Assembly (NCBI GenBank): GCA_037903355.1
Contig: JBAJFE010000008.1
Location: forward strand, 62,001-126,000
Source: Trichuris trichiura
Lineage: Eukaryota > Nematoda > Enoplea > Trichinellida > Trichuridae
Direction: 5' to 3'
DNA length: 64,000 nucleotides
In this document: piece by piece, positions 13,221 to 25,461 of the stretch
How positions within the stretch are numbered: position 1 is the first letter of the stretch
How the letters are laid out: each line of letters begins with the position of its first letter
Made by a program: the position numbers and the translations under genes
Notes under the pieces: generated by a model
Database searches by the model: none
What the model saw: only the letters and a program-made list of their open reading frames with translations
What the model was told of the DNA's origin: nothing

Positions 13221-16200
13221 TCATCCGGCGTACTGCTTAAGCACGTCAAAGCAGACGTCGCATACGCGAACCGACTTTGTCAGATCGTATTTGACAATAG
13301 GCATAAAATGTTCGCTACATTTTGTGCACAGCAAACGTCCGCAGTGGCGACTGAAAACAATAAGGAGAAGTATAAGGACAGCAGAGGGCGCTACGGACGC
13401 ACCAATGATGCTTTCGGGTAGTTATGCCGAATTTGGCGCCGCATTCCGTACAGTTGTCTCCTTCTGCCCATTTTGGCTCAACGACCAGCTGATCTATATA
13501 AAACAAAAGGCAGAAAGCTCGAGTAAGCAAGAAAAAAAGAAAAAAACAAGTCTCTACCCAACAAGTGATGAAGCAACTTGGGAGAAGGTGACGGATAGTT
13601 GAATATGGATACGCCCTGACGATTGGTAATACCAACGCAGGCGTCGTTCTTTATGGCGCCCATACAAAGCGCGAAATTTCCATGCATGTAGGCAAGCAAC
13701 AATACTGAAACATAAGGAAAAATTTGCATAAATGCAAATAACTGGTCTAAAGTATAATTTGATTGTACGCGTATTGCCGTCAGGATCAAGCATATCAACG
13801 GGATATTCGGGCACCAGTTTCATTATGACGTCCAGCATGTCGCTTGCATTGTCCTTGCTATGCATACCTAACAAATGGAGAAGACCATAGCCTCTGCAAT
13901 GGAAAAATTTTAAAACGTATCATCGTCGTCAACTCAACAGCCATTGGATACTTTGCGTTAACGGCGAATGGATTGATAGCAGATTCGGTCAGTAGAGTTT
14001 GCAGGCTTTTCAAGCTGCCGTATTGCACAGCGACGTGAAGAGCTGAAAAGACGAAGAAGCTTTTAAAAAAAGTTTATTGGATTTACGCGCCTATGTCGAA
14101 CCGTTATTTCGGTCGGAGTCAACCATGCTTGCGTCGATGTCATTGGCTAAGAGTACGCTGCAAATTTCGGGATGGTCATATTGGGCGGCCACATGAAGCG
14201 CCGTCTGCTTTGAGCTATTGGTGTCGTTGATTCTGGAACCGGCCAGCAGCTTAAGGCGTCAGGCGGATAGCTGACATTTTCGCGCGCGTCAAAGCAAAGC
14301 GACATACCAAGTTGCGTACAATCAACTCGTTGCCGCCTTTGCAAGCGACGTGCAAAGCCGAAAAGCGATCGCCATCTTGAGTTCGAACGTTCACGTCAAC
14401 ATTGACGGAAAGAAGAAAGCAGAACAAATCGTAGTCTTCGTTAACGATCGCATTGTGCAGCACGTTGTATCCTTTGGAGTCAACCTGCGCATCATTAAAT
14501 ATCTTAGCAACCAACTATGTACGGTAGGCGGAAAGAACGAACGTGTAAGGCAACTTGCGGATTGCGCTTCAAAATCAGATCGCACATACGATTAGCCTTT
14601 GCTTGTACCGCCCAAGCAAAGGGCGTCATGCCGGCCTTGTCGCGTACCATCATGTCCACGTGGACTGACTGAAGAAGACGCTCGGATATTTCAAAATGTT
14701 GATTAATAATGGCGACGTGCAGCGGCGTCTTGCCGTCCGAATCCTGCAAAAAAAAGTAGGAAGTGCTGTATCTCGTTTGCACACGGCATAAACTCTAAAA
14801 AAAAAAATCATACCTGAGCATTCAAATCGGCACCGTAGTATATTAAGGCGGCCACCACGTCGGATAGGCCCCAAGCGACAGCCATATGAAGCGGAGTTTG
14901 CCTTTCCATCGCTTCGGCCCTACCATCGCCGCATGCGTTTTCTCTTCGCAACGCGTTCACATTGCATCCGCTAAAGCAAAAGAACAAAAATTGTTATTAG
15001 GGATATACTTTCTAAAATAGCGGCAAAGTTTACGTACAATCTTAATAAATATTTTTCATCTTATACAGTCGAGCAACTCGTATTCGGACAGCTCAGAAAA
15101 GGAGATAGCGCCGATACGCGGCGTACTGCCGTAGGCTGCGACAGAATGCAGGTTCAGTCCGTTTAAATTTAAATAGCTGCCCCAACTGTGAAGATGTTAA
15201 TAGTGAGAATAGCTTGAATATTTTTACTGCTGCATACGGTAGGTCGATTCGTCCGCAGCGCATTCACGCATACGAAAGATCTGACTGCAACATGTACGCG
15301 TAAACCCACTTTGGCAAAGTTGCTTCGGCGAAACATGTTAAAAACAAAAACTACCAAACAAAAGTGCTAAAAACATCAATTGTCTTTTAAACGAGATGCA
15401 CAATTTGCATACTCTTCTCCAGTCGCGGCTTCTTCTATTCTTGCCTCGAATATCTGTAACTAAACTACCCAAGAAATACTCCATCACCGAATGGACGATT
15501 AGATTGCTTGAAAAGGTACAAGACAAGACACAATTGACGAGCAGCATGAAGATCAAAAAAGATTATATCTTTACAATAAAAACAATAGGCTCTACATTTT
15601 AAAAAGTAATAAGTTTTTTCGCGGCATTTTTACCCGTTGTTTAACTTTTTTCTTTTTTTCCTCCTTTTCTTTATAACGGGTTTCTTTATTTGTTTTTCTA
15701 AAGTTTTTTCGCAGAATTATTATTAGAAATAAGAATAATAATATAATATAATATCCTTTCATGATGAAGAAATTTATTACGGATATGTCCCGTTTGTTTT
15801 CTATATAAAGAGGCTCCGTAGCCTCTTTATATAGAAAACAAACGGGACATATCCGTAATAAATTTCTTCATCATGAAAACATATTGTCCCGTACCAAGAA
15901 ACCACGTTTTCAAAATATAATATCCTATTATTATTATTATTACTATTATTATTATTATTATTATTATCACCGTCATCATAAGGTGCCTTTATTACGGAGT
16001 GAATGTCCCGATATAAAGGCGTATGGTTTGTAACGGGTTTGATTGATGAACAAGAGTCGTACATGGATTTTTTCCGTTTGTATTTGCCTACAAAAAGAGT
16101 CAAAAAGTGAAAAAACTTTAATCTCGTTCAAGGCATGAAAAACTAAACAATAGTCTGGCGAGACTCTTGTTCAGGAGTGAATGTCCTATTATATGTAAAA

Positions 16201-19200
16201 TAAACTTTAATCTCCGAAGCTTCCGGGTCAGTCGTTACCAGTCTTCAGCGGTTATGAAAAAAAATTCTGTTTCTTTTTTTCATAACCGCTGAAGACTGGT
16301 AACGACTGACCCGAAAGCTTCGGAGATTAAAGGTTATTTTACATATAACGGGACATTCACTCCGTAATAAATGCACCTCATTAATGAAAACTTATAATCT
16401 CGTATCAAGACATCATATTATTATTTTTTTCTTTTTTTTCTTCTCTCTTCTTTGTAACGGGTTCTTCTTAACGACCGAAATAAACGTTACGTGAAAACAA
16501 AACGAGTTAAAACCGTAAAAAAAATTTCAAAAAAATTATTAGTACTATTATTATTATTATTACTGGGATTGTTATTATTAGTATAAAACCTATATATATA
16601 AACTAATACACGGAAAGCGGGATGAAGCATTAAATAATATTAACTTTCTGCTGTAAGCGGCAATGTTATTTTCTAGCCGCAATACGTCTACTTACTTAGA
16701 TGGTATAGCGTCACGTGTTGATCCCAAAACGTGCAAAAGGTGCTTCTTTCTTTTATAAAACTATAATTAAATTACGAAATTTTGGCAATCTGCCAAACCA
16801 GCAAAAGCTCTACTACGTACGCAACCCTTAAGCGCGCAAAGGATGCAAATTTTTCACCATTGATAAAGGTTACGACACGCAGATTTGGTTAGCAGCAAAA
16901 AAAACTTGCTTACTGCCATACTTTTGGATAAGAAAGCAGGCGGCGTTTTGATTGTTCTCGTCAATGGCTTTATGCAAAAGAGTTTGCAGGCAACCGCTTG
17001 GTCCGGGCACCCACGCGTCCACGTCCATACCATTTTTGACCTACAAAAAGAAAACTGACGATTCAATTGTCCATTTTGTTTCGCGCTTCTTCGAGCAACG
17101 CTGCCGCTGACGCGTACGAGTATAGTGGCGACATCTTCCATTTCAAGATGCAAAGCAATCCACAAAGCGCTTTCGCCAACATTGTTCGTAGTTGTTGTAT
17201 CAACACCAGCTTTGCATAAAGCCTCTACCACCAAAGGCAAATGCCTTTCGACAGCGTGAATAAGAGGCACTGGATAATTAGCAGCTCTTCGTTTAAAAAA
17301 AAAGAAATGCCATTTAAAGCGACCAAGCAACTTTCCCTACTTTTCATTTAACTCGCATCCGTGTTCAATCAAATACAAGCACGCATTCGAGTTTGCTTCT
17401 TTAATAAATTTCGTAAGAAGTAGATCACCATCAATGCTTTTCGAATTGACACTACAACCAGCTGAGATGAGTTTGTCGGCAACCTAACAACAACAACAAC
17501 AAACGGATGAAATCATCTAAAAACATAACATAGACGCATACTTCATAGAGACAGGAATTGATCGCTAACGATAAGGCGTTCTCTCCTCTTTTATCGGCTA
17601 ATTCAAAGAGTAAAGGAAGGCGGCATGATCCTTCTGCAAATGGAAAAATGAAATTTTCTCTACCAAAAAAGCTGCCACCTATATCGGATACCTTTGCGAT
17701 CTCTGAGCAGCACATCTATAACGTCGTAATGACGCTTCCTTATGGCGACAAGCAAAGGCGTCTCGTTGTCCCCTTTACGTTGAACGTTCGGATTGGCACC
17801 CCGACTCAGTAAAGTGGCAGCCAAATTGCTTATACCCGAGCTGCATGCCAAATACAGGGCCGTTTCGCCCTGACAAAAATGGCCATAGATAAAAAGTTAA
17901 CAATGACGTCATCAACCAACCAACCTCAACGTTGGGCACGTCTACGGAGGCACCTTTGTCAACCAGATAAAAAGCGGCGCTTACGAGATCATTCTTGACG
18001 CACAAGCTGAGCAATGTGTCGCCTGCAACGGTAGCCCGAATGGTTAAAGAACTAAAAACGACTGGACCGTCAAGGATACGAACCTGTCGCCGGACGAATG
18101 GAATTGAAATTGGCGCCTCGTTTGATCAATTCTTCGGCAAAGGTAAAGTCGTTGTTTGGGCACTCAAGAGCATACCATAAGGCCGGCAGACCTCGTTCAT
18201 TCAATATGTCAAGATTCAGAGAGCTCAATTTCACAATACTGCTAAAGAAGAGAGTATTTCTACTCAGTATGGCCAAATGAAGCGGCGTACTGCAACAACA
18301 ATAACGACAATGCTCAGAGATAGCCCGGCACGGCTAAGATTACTTGTGCTCCTTGTCAACGGAATTTAATGGAACGTCGCCAGCCATGAACCTGCGCACA
18401 AGGTCCCTATAAGGAGCCGAATCCTCGTAGCAACCCTCATCGGAAGAGAGACATTTAGCGGCAAGTATGTGCAACCCGCCGCGTAGATCCGTTGGGTCAA
18501 CACAATCCAAACTTGCAGCATTGGCCGTTAGAAAGTTGCAAGACTTGTAATCTCCTAAAACAAAAAAAGATGATGACGACAACATCGTCGCGTTAACGCT
18601 GGGCACAATTTGTCGAAAACAAAAATTCGTCTTGCAAACAATAAGGCGTGCTTGAACGCTTAGTCACTGTTATGTACTTGAAAATCTTTTATACTGTACT
18701 CGTTTGAAATGATTTCAAAGTTAAACGCTTTCTGCGTGGTTCTGTAGCCGCTTAATCGCTGCGGTCAGTTAAAAAGATGTTGATGTTGCTACGGCGAAGG
18801 TGACAGACTCGTTTGAACAATACCTAACAACACTTTCCTTAATTCACATCTTTTCTAAAACTTAAAATGAGCGGCAAAATTTTTTTAGTTTTAATTTTCC
18901 ATACTAAGCGAAAGTCTATAAACGCAATTGGTAATTAATAAGACGGAAAAACGGGTCTCTTCCTCTTATTGCGCGCAAACAATACACTAATAGTGACAAT
19001 AATCACATCTGCTTTTATTGGCGAGCACGCAAGTTAAACTACAGCTGGCCGTCGTTATACGCGAACTTTTTATACGCGAGATTCTATACAACGCGATTCG
19101 TCCGGCGTGAAATAGTGATGTCATCTTTTTTGCAAAAACACGCGCATCGCTGGCTAGCATTATAATTGCAGCAATGTCGTTGCCTGCTTGAGCAACAGCG

Positions 19201-22200
19201 TGATCGTCTTCCCGGGCGCGAAAGACTTTTTCTTCCTACAATGCTCTCTAACCATGCACAGTGCTAATGAAGGCTTGTCATTTTTCTGATTGTTCGTTAT
19301 TGCTTCGTGCGCGTTGTTGATTTCATTCGCCGTGTGCAAACATCAGTTTCCCTTTAGCCTGGTAAGTCTGAACTTTCGCGTCGTTTAACTGGTGTCGCAT
19401 AGGAGGATGGCTGACAGAAGGCAACTAAGTGAACAGAGCGGTTCCTCTAGGGCAGGGGTGGGGAACCTTTTTGGTGCCGCGGGCCGTTTAGATGTTTATA
19501 AGACTGTTCGCGGGCCGTATAGCATACTTAAACGAAAAACAGCCGGCTTTATTTGCACGTATGTTTATTAAGTCCCCCCTAATGGGATGCTTGGAACTGC
19601 GTTTCCGTGGTGAGAAAACTCCGAGATAAAAGGCTGAATTTTGAGACAATTCTGCAACCCAGTTGTCAAGAACATAAGCGCAACTACAGAGAACGAAATA
19701 ACCTTTTTGTACCTCGAAAACGTAAAGGACAGGCGGCCGGCGCAAACCGACGAGAACGATAGAAAGAGAAGGCGAGAACGATGCCAGTGACTACTGAGAG
19801 CAAAGAACGCAGAAGTGCTCTAGCAAGCTGGACAGTCTTTATCCCGAAAAAAGCAATAGTCCACGCTACTTACGCGAGCACACACACTATAGTGGCGCCT
19901 ACTGCTTGTCACCGGCAACTAACAATGTCGGTTTCTCGACGGAGAGCTGTCAGCAACGCAGTCTTCAGAGCCAGCCTGATGCTCCCTGCTTGTTACGCAA
20001 GATTTATCTTTTTACTAGGATTCACATACAATACGTTTTTCGCATTATGAAAAATAACCTCCCACAATCACATTTAACTGAATCTCGCATCCATGTGCGG
20101 TTGCCCCAGCGGGTGGGCGGAAAATGGTCTCGCGGGCCGGACGTTCCCCACCCCTGCTCTAGGGCTAAGAAACAACGTAGCGTCCTTACTCTTCATGAGA
20201 AAGTAGAAGTCCTCGATCTTTTGAAAAGCGGATTGTCATTTACCGAAGTGGGCCGCAGGATTGGAAAGAATGAATCCACCATTCGTACGATAAAACAGAA
20301 GGAAGTTGACATTCGAGCAAGCGTGCATCCCGACCCTTCACTGGCGAAAAGAGCTGTTGTAGTTCGCAACAAAGTCCTCGTGAAAGCCGAAAAAGCGCTA
20401 AGCATTTGGATAGAGGACATGTCGCAGAAGAATGTCCCTGTCGACGGGAAAGTTATTCGGGAAAAAGCGCTGAGCTTATACGAGCACTTCTCTGGCGTGG
20501 TTGCAGAGAACGAGAGAAAAAGGTTTACTGCTAGCAAAGGATAGCTGGCAAAATACGTGAAGCGCTTCAACCTAAAGAACTTAAAGATCACTGGGGAAAC
20601 GGCATCGGCTGATTTCGTAGCTGCCTCGACGTTCCCGAAGGAATTTAAAGAGTTGGTGGACCAAAAAGGTTATCTCCCAGAACAAATTTTCAATTGTGAC
20701 GAGACAGCATTATTCTGGAAGCAAATGCCAAAGCGCACGTACATCCACAAGAGCGCAAAGCAAGCTCCGGGATTCAAGCCACTGAAAGATCGATTCACTC
20801 TTGTGCTCTGTGGCAACGCTGCAGGGCACGTGATTAAGCCTGGCGTTGTATACCGGACTCGTAACCCTCAGCCGCTCAGAAAGAAGAACCTGGACTGCCT
20901 ACCGGTTTTCTGGCAGCACAACAAGAAAGCGTGGATGACGGTTACCCTCTTTACGGAGTGGTTTAACCAGTGCTTCATTCCTGAAGCGAAAAAATACTTG
21001 GAAAGCAAGGGGATGGCTTTCAAGGTCCTCCTCGTAATTGATAATGCTCCTGGTCACCCGCAATCCCTTTGCTTTGCTAATGAGAACGTCGAGGTAAAAT
21101 TCTTGCCCGCTAACTCGACATCACTACTACAGCCACTGGATCAGGGCGTCATAAGATGCGTTAAGGCTACTTATACTCGTCTCGTATTTGGGAAGCTTCG
21201 TGATACCCTCCATGCTAATCCTGATTGCGATCTAACCAGCCTGTGGAAACGTTTCTCAATTGCAGACGCTATCTTCCACATTGCGGAGGCAGTACACGGG
21301 ATAAAACCTAGAACAGTCAGCGGTTGCTGGAAGCGGTTGTGGGGAGACGCAGCCAGTGAATGAGAGGACTTAGGTGCTATCGATGAGGAAGTCATGGACA
21401 TAGTGAATATTGCCAAAGAGTTGGGAGGTGAGGGTTTCTCCAACATGATAGAAGACGATATCAGAGAGCACATAGAAGATTGTGGAGAACCGTTCATCAA
21501 CAAGGAACTCGAAGAACTGATGCAATCACCTACGGCCAGTGACGATGACGTTATGGAAGATAAAGAAGCTCAAACACCCTCGGATTGGACGCTGCAAAAG
21601 CTTGCCAGTATTTTCCAGCAAGCGCAGGTCCTGAAGGATATGATTGTTGAATACGATCCGTCCATGGAACGTGGCATTATGCTTACACGAGGAATAACGG
21701 CTACGTTGAAGCCGCTGCAAGATTTATTCGATGAAGCGAAAAAAAAGCAGATACAGCTCCCTATAACAATGTTTTTAAATAAAGCTCCGGCAGCTGGGAA
21801 GTCTAACACTTTAAGGCGAGAGGCTCTGCAACCAACAAGTTCAAGAAACCGTAAAAAGGGCCGTTCTTCTGGGAATTTGCGCTCACCTACAGAAAGTGCG
21901 TAAATTGATTCGTGATGCCCCAAACGTTTCTGCCGTAGACGTTTTGTTCTATGTAGATTGATTCTGTGTGGTGTTCACTATTCCTGCTTAAGTACGTGTA
22001 CGTATTTTTTTATTTCCCCTGCTCTGTACCTGTTATGCGCACCAGTACATCGTTTAGCTCATTAAAGCAAGGTGTTTCCAAGGCGTTTAAGAAAAGAGCA
22101 TTTTACTTTTACGCTTTCTTCTATCTAACATCCTGGACTCTGATGCCTAACCCGATTGGACAAGCGCAGTCTCACTGATGTCATTATCTCGTAGCTAGAT

Positions 22201-24198
22201 TCCGTGGTACCAAGCTTCAAAGGATCACTAGGTATGATGATAATCGTTCCGGAAGGAATTCAAAGGGACAGGACGAAATACGCAGCTAGAATACAAGCTA
22301 TTCGACCTTTTTCATAGGGTAGCCTATATAACGCGAAATTCGTTTTACGCGGTAAAATTCTCAAAATCTTGGACGAATTGTTCGCGTATAACGAGGGCCA
22401 CCAGTATTTTATTCTCAGACACCTAAGCCAAAATACAAGCTTTATGCTTAGGTTTACGATCACCAAAGGATAGAACAGAATGGTCGACAAACTCCCCGCA
22501 CAACTGGTGTTGCTTGTCTTACTATCGACTTACGAATAGAGAAAACCTGATTTTTATTATTATCATAATTAATGTATTGCCTGCGGGCAAAAACATGAGA
22601 AGACCCGGAAAAGCATAAAGAATCTACACAATTACTAATCCGATATGTAAATTTTTCATTAAGCGTACGGCCGCCGGCAGGAACTGGTTCTGATAATCAA
22701 ATTCCTACGGTATTTCAGCTTTTTCATTGCTCGCTATCGAACCAGTCGCTATTTTAGCTATACAAAAAGGCTTTAAAAGCAATTCGGCTATTGTAGAGTT
22801 CCTAATGCAAAAACCGCCCAACGGCAAAAACAATCGCGATTTGCAACCGCGAATAGTCTTGAAAAAGAAAGGGAAACGCACCTTTTTTTAAAAACTCAAT
22901 TATCAAGGGTACACCATGAACGGTCTTTGAGTTCACGTCGGCACCGCTGTCAACCAAACATTGAGCAATGGAATCTTGGCGCGAATGCAGCGCCATCTGG
23001 AGAGGAGTTTCCCCCTTTTCGTTGGGTTCGGCAAGCCTGCTCGAAAGCTTCACGGAACACGCGGCACTTAGCTAACGGGCGGCAGTTCAAATTAAAATTA
23101 ACTTACCCGATCGGAATGCTCATTGACGCACAGGCGGACAACGTCTTCCCGACATAGCGAAATGGCTGTGTGAAGTGGAAATTTGAATCTGGATTCCAAT
23201 AAGCTGTGCAAACTGGAGTCGCTTAGCTGATCGAAGTTCTCGCGCGGAATATTATTCTAAAGAAACGAAATTGCCTCTGAATACGATCGGCAGATCAAGC
23301 CGGTAAGCTATCGTAAGAACAGTTGGAATTCAAGTTCAAACTCCAAAAAGAGCAAACCTCTCAACCAACGAAGACTCTATACTATTCTACTGCTAGTGCA
23401 CAACTACGAAGCGTTTATAGAATAAACAAGGAAAGTAGCGTAGTCTACAAATGCCTACCAAAAGTGACACGATGTAGTGGGACGTCGTTTCCAAAAGCTT
23501 TTCGGCATTTAAGTCCATTGCACACTTGTAAAATTTGACACAATTGTTTACGTTCAAGTTGGAGATGAGCAGCCGTTCGCATCTACGAGAATAAAACGTT
23601 TTTGAACTGAACTTAGAATGGAATTTAAATTTTTTTGAAAGAAAAAAACGAACCTTTGAATCAGTTGGTGCAGCTTGAAACGCTTTGCTGCGTGCATGAG
23701 ATCAAGTATCACCCAATCGCCGAGTTTAACGTCAACTTCATCCGTGTACACCCATTTTAGCAACGTATGACCAGTGTCGTAAGGGAGACCTTAAAATTGG
23801 ATTACAACAATCGATTTGGATTCTACGGTTGTCTGTACACACCTTCGAACTCCAACGTGGACACTTTGGCTAGATTGTTTACGTTCCAACAGTCGGAACG
23901 CGCAACAAAAACGAATCTACGGCACGGGACCTTTCGACCATCCAAAATGACGGTCAAATAGCTAAGAAAACTTATTCGCAAAACGGAATTGAATGAGAAA
24001 AATTTGTTGCCTTAATTTTTCGCTTTCAAACAACTCTTTGGCCGTGGAAACAAGACGACGAGCAAAAGTCGCTTCGGTTGATTCGCTTCAAAGAGCAGTG
24101 GTCGTTTGGGCAATCTCGGCAGATTTATGATCGCAGGCAAATAATTTCGACTGGACATTGAAGTATTCGTCCGTCAGCGAGTTAAAAGACTTGTCCAT
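13221..24198 (-). CDS. ANKFY1: Rabankyrin-5 (BTB, ankyrin repeats, FYVE)
   Basis: Rab5 effector of early endosomes; the FYVE domain binds phosphatidylinositol 3-phosphate. Exon 5' ends, right to left: 24198, 23961, 23789, 23582, 23256, 23047, 18554, 18289, 18022, 17869, 17633, 17483, 17286, 17040, 14970, 14743, 14514, 14249, 14042, 13893, 13704, 13493, 13350. Matching 3' ends: 24011, 23843, 23654, 23459, 23107, 22882, 18344, 18084, 17925, 17692, 17542, 17341, 17118, 16922, 14814, 14555, 14308, 14102, 13952, 13769, 13558, 13403, 13221. Phases agree throughout (about 1127 codons; human about 1170). BTB includes LLKWVYTDE. About 20 ankyrin units follow. FYVE is complete: RKHHCRHCGRLLCTKC ... VRVCDVC. 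Oddities: an in-frame TGA at codon 37 (24088-24090) and a GC donor after exon 1. The exon at 14514 could instead start at 14484. Confidence 0.93.
15758..15913. mobile_element. Short palindromic element A in ANKFY1 intron
   Basis: This 156 bp insert is flanked by a 13 bp direct repeat, AATATAATATCCT (15745-15757 and 15914-15926), read as a target-site duplication. Most of it is a near-perfect inverted repeat of about 58 bp per arm (15760-15875, ends CATGATGAAG/CTTCATCATG). The tail then reads GTCCCGTACCAAGAAACCAC. The same arm and tail occur in elements at 51399-51579 and 52299-52585. It lacks the hammerhead-like core found in those copies. No protein is encoded. Confidence 0.75.
15928..15968. 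repeat. (TTA)n microsatellite
   Basis: A run of TAT/ATT triplets lies in the same ANKFY1 intron, directly right of element A. A similar shorter run lies near 16540-16562. The intron 14971-16921 is AT-rich and repeat-loaded. Confidence 0.8.
16174..16363. mobile_element. Palindromic element B with hammerhead-like core
   Basis: Inverted repeat with arms of about 85 bp: GGAGTGAATGTCC at 16174 pairs with GGACATTCACTCC ending at 16363, around a short T-rich centre. The right arm contains CTGAAGA (16289-16295) and GAAA (16313-16316), spaced as in the other elements. The left arm has the complementary motif with one change (GGAA for GAAA). Related fragments (TTACGGAGTGAATGTCCCG) lie near 15993. The spread of units suggests several nested or tandem insertions. 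I could not define a target duplication for this copy. Confidence 0.6.
16289..16316 (+). ncRNA. Hammerhead-like core, element B
   Basis: CTGAAGA (N7 = A), a 17-base segment with GGT facing ACC, then GAAA; 28 nt. Followed by GCTTCGGAG. Confidence 0.38.
19407..21903 (+). pseudogene. Broken Tigger/pogo transposase
   Basis: The frame starts at ATG 19407 (MADRRQLSEQSG) and is cut by the hAT insert at 19453. It resumes at 20165 (AKKQRSVLTLHEKVEVLDLL) with a pogo-type helix-turn-helix. The catalytic region has the three acidic residues expected of the family: CDETALFW, VIDNAPGH and LQPLDQGV. Two in-frame stops interrupt it: TAG at 20542-20544, where a Trp is usual before LAKYVKRFNL, and TGA at 21361-21363. 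The C-terminal part (21394-21903) is open. All parts are in one frame once the hAT insert and one target copy are discounted. Confidence 0.9.
19453..20156. mobile_element. hAT-type non-autonomous element nested in Tigger
   Basis: A 704 bp insert flanked by the perfect 8 bp duplication CTCTAGGG (19445-19452 and 20157-20164), as hAT elements make. Its ends are inverted: CAGGGGTGGGGAAC on the left and GTTCCCCACCCCTG on the right, with GCGGGCCG just inside both. The CAGGGGTG start matches hAT ends known in other animals. No transposase is recognisable inside, so it was probably mobilised in trans. Discounting it and one target copy leaves the Tigger frame continuous. Confidence 0.88.
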
Positions 24199-25060
24199 TT
24201 GCACAGAATGTTAGCTTTGGAAAAAATTCCCGCTAAACATTAACCTTACTTATGCAACGCGTCAAAGTAACGACGTAAGCGAGCTTATCGCCGCGTTTCC
24301 GACAGACTAAAACTCGGCACTAGAAGGACAATCTGAAAACATTTACCAAATGACGGAAAGCAACCATAGGACGACATACAAATGGCGCAAACCAAGAAGT
24401 TCGTAAGACGAAATGTTTCCCGCCATAATAAAAGCTAAATGCAAAAATTTTACGGAAACATAAGCAAAAACGCAAACAGCTCACGCGCTAGGCTTCGTTT
24501 TCCGCTTGACAAAACTACAGTCGTCAGTAGAGGATTTTCATGGTCTACTTTTTAAATGTCGTTCCAATGCGCCATATTTCGCGCATTAATGCTCACTACG
24601 GTCTGTCAAACCTGGGCGGCATACTTAGCAAAAAAAGAAACTCTTGCTGTAAAAAAAATAAAAGAAAAAAATTTTGCTCACAACTGGGAGCCGATCGTCA
24701 ATTTTTCGGCAACCCCTTTTCCAACGGCATCTTATTCATTTCCCGGTACACTGAAGTAAAGGAAAAATGTAGGATACTCCGAAAACTATCGTTTGCTGAC
24801 ACACCGTCCTCCGTTCATTCGCGAAGCTTCTAGCATCTTGTAAACACCACTTTTAGCTTTCCGCATTTGACAACGCACCAAACTCGTTTGCTGAGCATGT
24901 TTTCTCCCTCAAAAGGGCACGTAAAGCTGCTCACTTCGGCGCAAATCGAAGAGGAGCGAAGTTTTCAATAACAGCTATTACTTTGGCGGGAACATGAATT
25001 CTTCCAAAAACTTTACTCTTCCTTTCTCTTTACCCAAACAAACAATTATATCTCGCTCGC
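24199..25060. other. Upstream region of ANKFY1
   Basis: About 860 bp between the ANKFY1 start and the first duplicated unit. It should hold the ANKFY1 promoter and 5' UTR. A stop (TAA) lies in frame 15 bases upstream of the ATG at 24198, so this exon does not extend the protein upward. I see no other gene. Confidence 0.5.
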
Positions 25061-25461
25061 AGAAAACAAAAACGCTGAAATATACGAACAACGTTTAGCG
25101 TATTGAGTTTGGCAGACGCCCACACGATTTTAACAATCACGTACGAAATAAATCAAAAATACTGGAAAATGTCCCCCTTTCCTATTGAAAGTTTGACAAT
25201 CGTTCCGTAATTAACGGCACTTTTCTCCTACTGCGAAGAACTCGGGATAAATGCGCCTATTTTCGACCCCAGAAGTACCGTAACCCATGCTACTTGAAAA
25301 CCAATAATTCTTCTACTCAATTTCAAGACCTCTGTAAACCTTTCAAGCGCTGGACGCGTTCTAAGCTACGCAATTCCCACTCACAAAACTTTGTTACCCA
25401 TTTTGTTGTTATTCGCGGACTACGCACCATTTTCCTGCTGCGCGGGTCGTTTCTGCAAATA

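Larger units (their letters stand above)
19042..22404 (+). mobile_element. Tigger/pogo DNA transposon, nearly full length
   Basis: Located in ANKFY1 intron 18555-22881. It is bounded by TA dinucleotides (19040-19041, 22405-22406) and has inverted ends: left CAGCTGGCCGTCGTTATACG, right CGTATAACGAGGGCCACCAG. It encodes a pogo-family transposase (next entry) and carries a nested hAT element. Two internally deleted relatives lie at 25462-26635 and 31222-32411. It is probably inactive, because the reading frame has two stops and an insertion. Confidence 0.93.

Noticed and set aside
15078..15185. Open stretch on the minus strand (GLNLHSVAAYGSTPRIGA...) between ANKFY1 exons
   Set aside because: Joining exon 17040-16922 directly to 14970-14814 restores the conserved family sequence across the junction (ACFLIQ then NGCNVN). 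Including this stretch would break it.
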